Positions 7,964-10,593 of a stretch of 10,593 bases of DNA are shown here, in pieces. The position numbers were made by a program, and so were the translations under genes. The stretch is taken from NCBI GenBank assembly GCA_023264755.1, contig JAHFVB010000117.1, forward strand, positions 1-10,593, read 5' to 3'. The notes below the pieces were generated by a model. The model saw only the letters and a program-made list of their open reading frames with translations. It had not been told where the DNA came from and did no database searches. The stretch's first letter is position 1; each line of letters begins with the position of its first letter. Source of the DNA: Mycobacterium sp. (lineage in GTDB: Bacteria > Actinomycetota > Actinomycetes > Mycobacteriales > Mycobacteriaceae).

Positions 7964-10593
7964 CTAGTACACGTCGCGTACGTACCGCTTGGTCGCCACC
8001 AGTTCGCGCTTGTACTCGCGCGCCGCGTCACCGGACATCCCGCCGTGGGTGCGGATGATCGCCGTCAAGGTGTCGTCGACGTCCTTGGCCATCCTGGTCG
8101 CGTCCCCACAGACGTAGAAGTGGGCCCCGTCCTCGAGCCAGCGCCACACGTCGGCTCCGTAGTCGAACATCTTGTGCTGCACGTACACCCGGTCGGGTTG
8201 ATCCCTCGAGAACGCCAGGTCCATCCGATTGAGCAGCCCGTCGCGGAGCATGTCCTCCAACTCCTCGCGGTAGTAGAAGTGCTCGCTGCGATGCTGGTCA
8301 CCGAAGAACAGCCAGTTGGGTCCGGGGTGGCCGAGCGCACGTCGCTCCTGGAGGAAACCACGGAACGGTGCGATACCCGTGCCCGGCCCGACCATGATCA
8401 TCGGCGTCGCACCGTCCTCGGGTGGGCGGAAGAACGGCGAAGGCTGCAGGAAGACCTCGGCGTGCGACGCACGATCGGCCAGATACGTCGAGGACACCCC
8501 GCCCCGCTCGCTGCCGTGCGGGTTGCGATATCGCACCACCGACACCGTCAGCTGAATCTCGTGAGGACTCACCAGCGGGCTGGAGGAGATCGAATACGAC
8601 CGCGGTGTCAGCCGGACCAGGGCCTGCTGCCACTCCTCGGGATCGGCGCGGACCCCGAACTCCGCAACCAGGTCGAGCCCGTTGCGCCTGTCCAGCCACC
8701 GATTCCGCTCGGACTTGTTGCCGAGCAGTTTGGCCGCCGCCGGGTCCGGGCACCGTTCGGCCAGGAAGTTGACCAGGTTCGGCGTGACCCGACAGATGTC
8801 GTAGGACGCTCCCAGCGCCTCCCGGAGGGCGACCTCGCGGCCGTCGACGTGGACGGGTTCGGTTCCGTTCAGCCCGACCGCGGCGAGCCACGTATCGACG
8901 GCGGCCGGGTCGTTGGCCACGAATACGCCCAGCGCATCGCCGACGGCGTACTCGACGTCGTGTTCGGAGCTGTCGAATCCGAACTGTCGCACTTCCTTGA
9001 CCGACGTGCGCGGAGTCAGGACGACGTTGCGGGACAGAGGCATTCGCAGCGGGTTGGCTCGCGTGAACGGGGCGGTCGCGGCCGGGCTGGTGGCCTGCTT
9101 GGCGGCCTGCTTGGTGGGCTTCGACGTGGACGCGACGAGTTCGACGACGGTGTCCGACCACTGCGCCATCGGCTCGTCGTCGTAGGCCTCGCACTCCGCC
9201 CGGTCGACGAGCTTGACGGCGCCGAGCTCGGCGAGCCTGCGGTCGAGCGACTTCGCGTGGCCGCAGAAGTCTTCGTAGGCCCGATCGCCGATTCCCAACA
9301 CCGCGTAGCGCACGCCATCCAGCCCGGGCGCATCCGCCGCATGCAGCCGGTCCCAGAAGTCGGCCCCGTTGTCGGGCGGGCCGCCAGTGCCGAACGTACT
9401 GGTGACGATCAGCACGTCGCTGCCCTGCCCGAGCTCGTCGAGCGTGGCTTCGTCCATGTTCCGAAGCCGGGCCCCCTCTAGCCGCCCCGCCAGCTGAGCC
9501 GCAAACGCCTCGGCGTTTCCGGTCTGCGACGCCCACAACACCAGCGGACCGTCCTCGGCCTGCGCTTCGGTCGCGACCATTCGCGAATACCGGCCCGCCA
9601 GCAGCCCGTCCAGCCACAACCGAACCGAGGACCGCACCGGCGCCGAGGCCGGAAGCACCGGCACCCCGGGGGCGCCATCCTCGAGACCGGTGAAGAAGCC
9701 CGTCAGATAGAGCTTTTCGTCATCCTCGAGCGCGGGCGCAGACTCCGGCCACCCCGGCATCGAGTCGGAGGCCACGGGCGTCAACCGAACCGCGCACACC
9801 TTGAACTCGGGTTGCAGTGAGACGGGGTCCACCGCATCGCTGGTCAGCGCATTGATGGTCAGGTCCTCGCCCTGTTCGTCGTTCCAGTGGAACGGTACGA
9901 AGCAGTTGCCCGGCCTGACCCGATCTGTCACGACGGCCGGCAGCACCGCCCGCCCCCGCCGCGACGTCAACTCGACCCGACCGCCCTCGACGATGCCGAA
10001 CGTGGCTGCGTCCTCCGGATGTAGCTCGACGAAGGGGCCACTGTTGAGCTTGTTCAGCTTGTCGACCTTGCCGGTCTTGGTCATCGTGTGCCACTGATGT
10101 TGCAGGCGTCCGGTATTCAGCACCACCGGGTAGTCGTCATCGGGAAGTTCGTGGGCGTCCATGTGTGGCCGCGCGTAGAACACCGCCCGGCGGGACGGGG
10201 TCGGAAAGGCCAGCCGCGGCTGGTGTCCATTCTCGTCGACGAACAGTTCTTGACTGACGCCGTCGTTGCGGTAGCGGATGGGATTGCGGTCCGGAGCCCC
10301 ACCCGGTGCCACCGGCCACTGCAACGGGGTCTCCCGCAACCGGTCGTAACTGGCCCCGCGGAGGTCGTAACCGGTACGGAGATTGGAGAACTCGCGGATC
10401 TCGTCGAATATCTCCGCGCTGGACTTGTAGGCGAAGTCGGCCCCGTAACCCAGGTGTTCGGCGACCTGGCAGATCAACTCCCAGTCCGGTCTGGCGTCCC
10501 CGGCGGGCGGTATCGACTGCGCCAGCAGCGTGAGGTTGCGTTCGGAGTTCACCATCACGGCGTCCGACTCGGCCCACAGGGTGGCCGGCAACA
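7964..10593 (-). CDS. Nitrate reductase/CysJ-type flavoprotein fusion (NasN-like), N-terminus outside the window
   Basis: The C-terminal 875 residues of a single-chain assimilatory nitrate reductase. In visible numbering: the end of the molybdopterin oxidoreductase domain (1-100, LPATLWAESDAVMVNSERN); the molybdopterin-dinucleotide-binding domain (150-270, NTGRLQHQWHTMTKTG); a linker without cysteines (285-345); a flavodoxin-like FMN domain (349-488, SQTGNAE at 355-361); an Ala/Lys/Pro-rich linker (489-506); and a CysJ/P450-reductase-like module with FAD motifs RSYSISSS (664-671) and GGVSSTYL (697-704), NADPH motifs GPGTGIAPFRG (735-745) and YVCGDA (826-831), and a CysJ-like C-terminus RDVY. 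Electrons would pass NADPH-FAD-FMN-[4Fe-4S]-Mo to nitrate; the Fe-S and Mo-ligand regions lie beyond the edge. It resembles the mycobacterial enzyme I recall as NasN of M. smegmatis. Reduction of another oxyanion is not excluded. Confidence 0.93.
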   Translation of the reverse strand, partial: LPATLWAESDAVMVNSERNLTLLAQSIPPAGDARPDWELICQVAEHLGYGADFAYKSSAEIFDEIREFSNLRTGYDLRGASYDRLRETPLQWPVAPGGAPDRNPIRYRNDGVSQELFVDENGHQPRLAFPTPSRRAVFYARPHMDAHELPDDDYPVVLNTGRLQHQWHTMTKTGKVDKLNKLNSGPFVELHPEDAATFGIVEGGRVELTSRRGRAVLPAVVTDRVRPGNCFVPFHWNDEQGEDLTINALTSDAVDPVSLQPEFKVCAVRLTPVASDSMPGWPESAPALEDDEKLYLTGFFTGLEDGAPGVPVLPASAPVRSSVRLWLDGLLAGRYSRMVATEAQAEDGPLVLWASQTGNAEAFAAQLAGRLEGARLRNMDEATLDELGQGSDVLIVTSTFGTGGPPDNGADFWDRLHAADAPGLDGVRYAVLGIGDRAYEDFCGHAKSLDRRLAELGAVKLVDRAECEAYDDEPMAQWSDTVVELVASTSKPTKQAAKQATSPAATAPFTRANPLRMPLSRNVVLTPRTSVKEVRQFGFDSSEHDVEYAVGDALGVFVANDPAAVDTWLAAVGLNGTEPVHVDGREVALREALGASYDICRVTPNLVNFLAERCPDPAAAKLLGNKSERNRWLDRRNGLDLVAEFGVRADPEEWQQALVRLTPRSYSISSSPLVSPHEIQLTVSVVRYRNPHGSERGGVSSTYLADRASHAEVFLQPSPFFRPPEDGATPMIMVGPGTGIAPFRGFLQERRALGHPGPNWLFFGDQHRSEHFYYREELEDMLRDGLLNRMDLAFSRDQPDRVYVQHKMFDYGADVWRWLEDGAHFYVCGDATRMAKDVDDTLTAIIRTHGGMSGDAAREYKRELVATKRYVRDVY

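Noticed and set aside
8045..9481. 478-codon plus-strand frame opposite the nitrate reductase
   Set aside because: It is antisense to well-defined flavodoxin and FAD/NADPH motifs and has shadow-like composition with no domain.

Overview
This 10.6-kb window is high-GC DNA from an actinobacterium, almost certainly a mycobacterium and most likely an environmental or rapid-growing one (Mycolicibacterium type). The support for this is GTG starts, strong G/C bias at codon third positions, a cytochrome c oxidase subunit I that reads like mycobacterial CtaD, a Rv2141c-type M20 peptidase beside a tRNA-Leu, a Rv2625c-type site-2 protease with CBS domains, a deazaflavin (F420)-type nitroreductase, and the actinobacterial single-chain nitrate reductase fused to a CysJ-like flavoprotein. 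No database search was possible, so family calls rest on motifs and remembered relatives.

Layout, left to right. (1) 1-1310, minus: M20 metallopeptidase (Rv2141c/DapE2-like), lacking only its last few residues at the window edge. (2) 1395-1483, plus: tRNA-Leu(GAG) with encoded CCA, a recognisable promoter upstream and two tandem GC-rich hairpins downstream. (3) 1655-3077, plus: an unrecognised 81-residue protein, then an intramembrane zinc protease with two CBS domains, probably one operon. (4) 3039-3608, minus: a membrane-anchored deazaflavin-type nitroreductase whose 3' end overlaps the protease gene. (5) 3609-4066: a regulatory region with three sites that look like binding sites for the dormancy regulator DosR/DevR, plus a small orphan ORF. 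(6) 4067-5800, plus: complete CtaD. (7) 5816-6775, minus: LysR-type regulator, divergent from (8) 6898-7956, plus: a cytosolic beta-propeller protein; two inverted repeats lie between them. (9) 7964-10593, minus: C-terminal two thirds of a nitrate reductase/CysJ-type fusion, with the N-terminus beyond the right edge.

How the genes may work together. Regions 3-6 look like a small hypoxia/redox island. Rv2625c, the apparent M. tuberculosis counterpart of the site-2 protease, is a known DosR-regulon member. The nitroreductase has a good DosR-like box 56 bp before its start, a second box faces the other way 53 bp from the first, and a third, near-palindromic box sits 86 bp before ctaD. The strongest lead here is therefore that an isolated, probably second, copy of the aa3 oxidase catalytic subunit may be wired to the dormancy regulon. 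The right half is separate: a LysR/propeller pair of unknown substrate, and a nitrate assimilation enzyme that would take electrons from NADPH through FAD and FMN to molybdenum. I saw no CRISPR array, insertion sequence or prophage gene.
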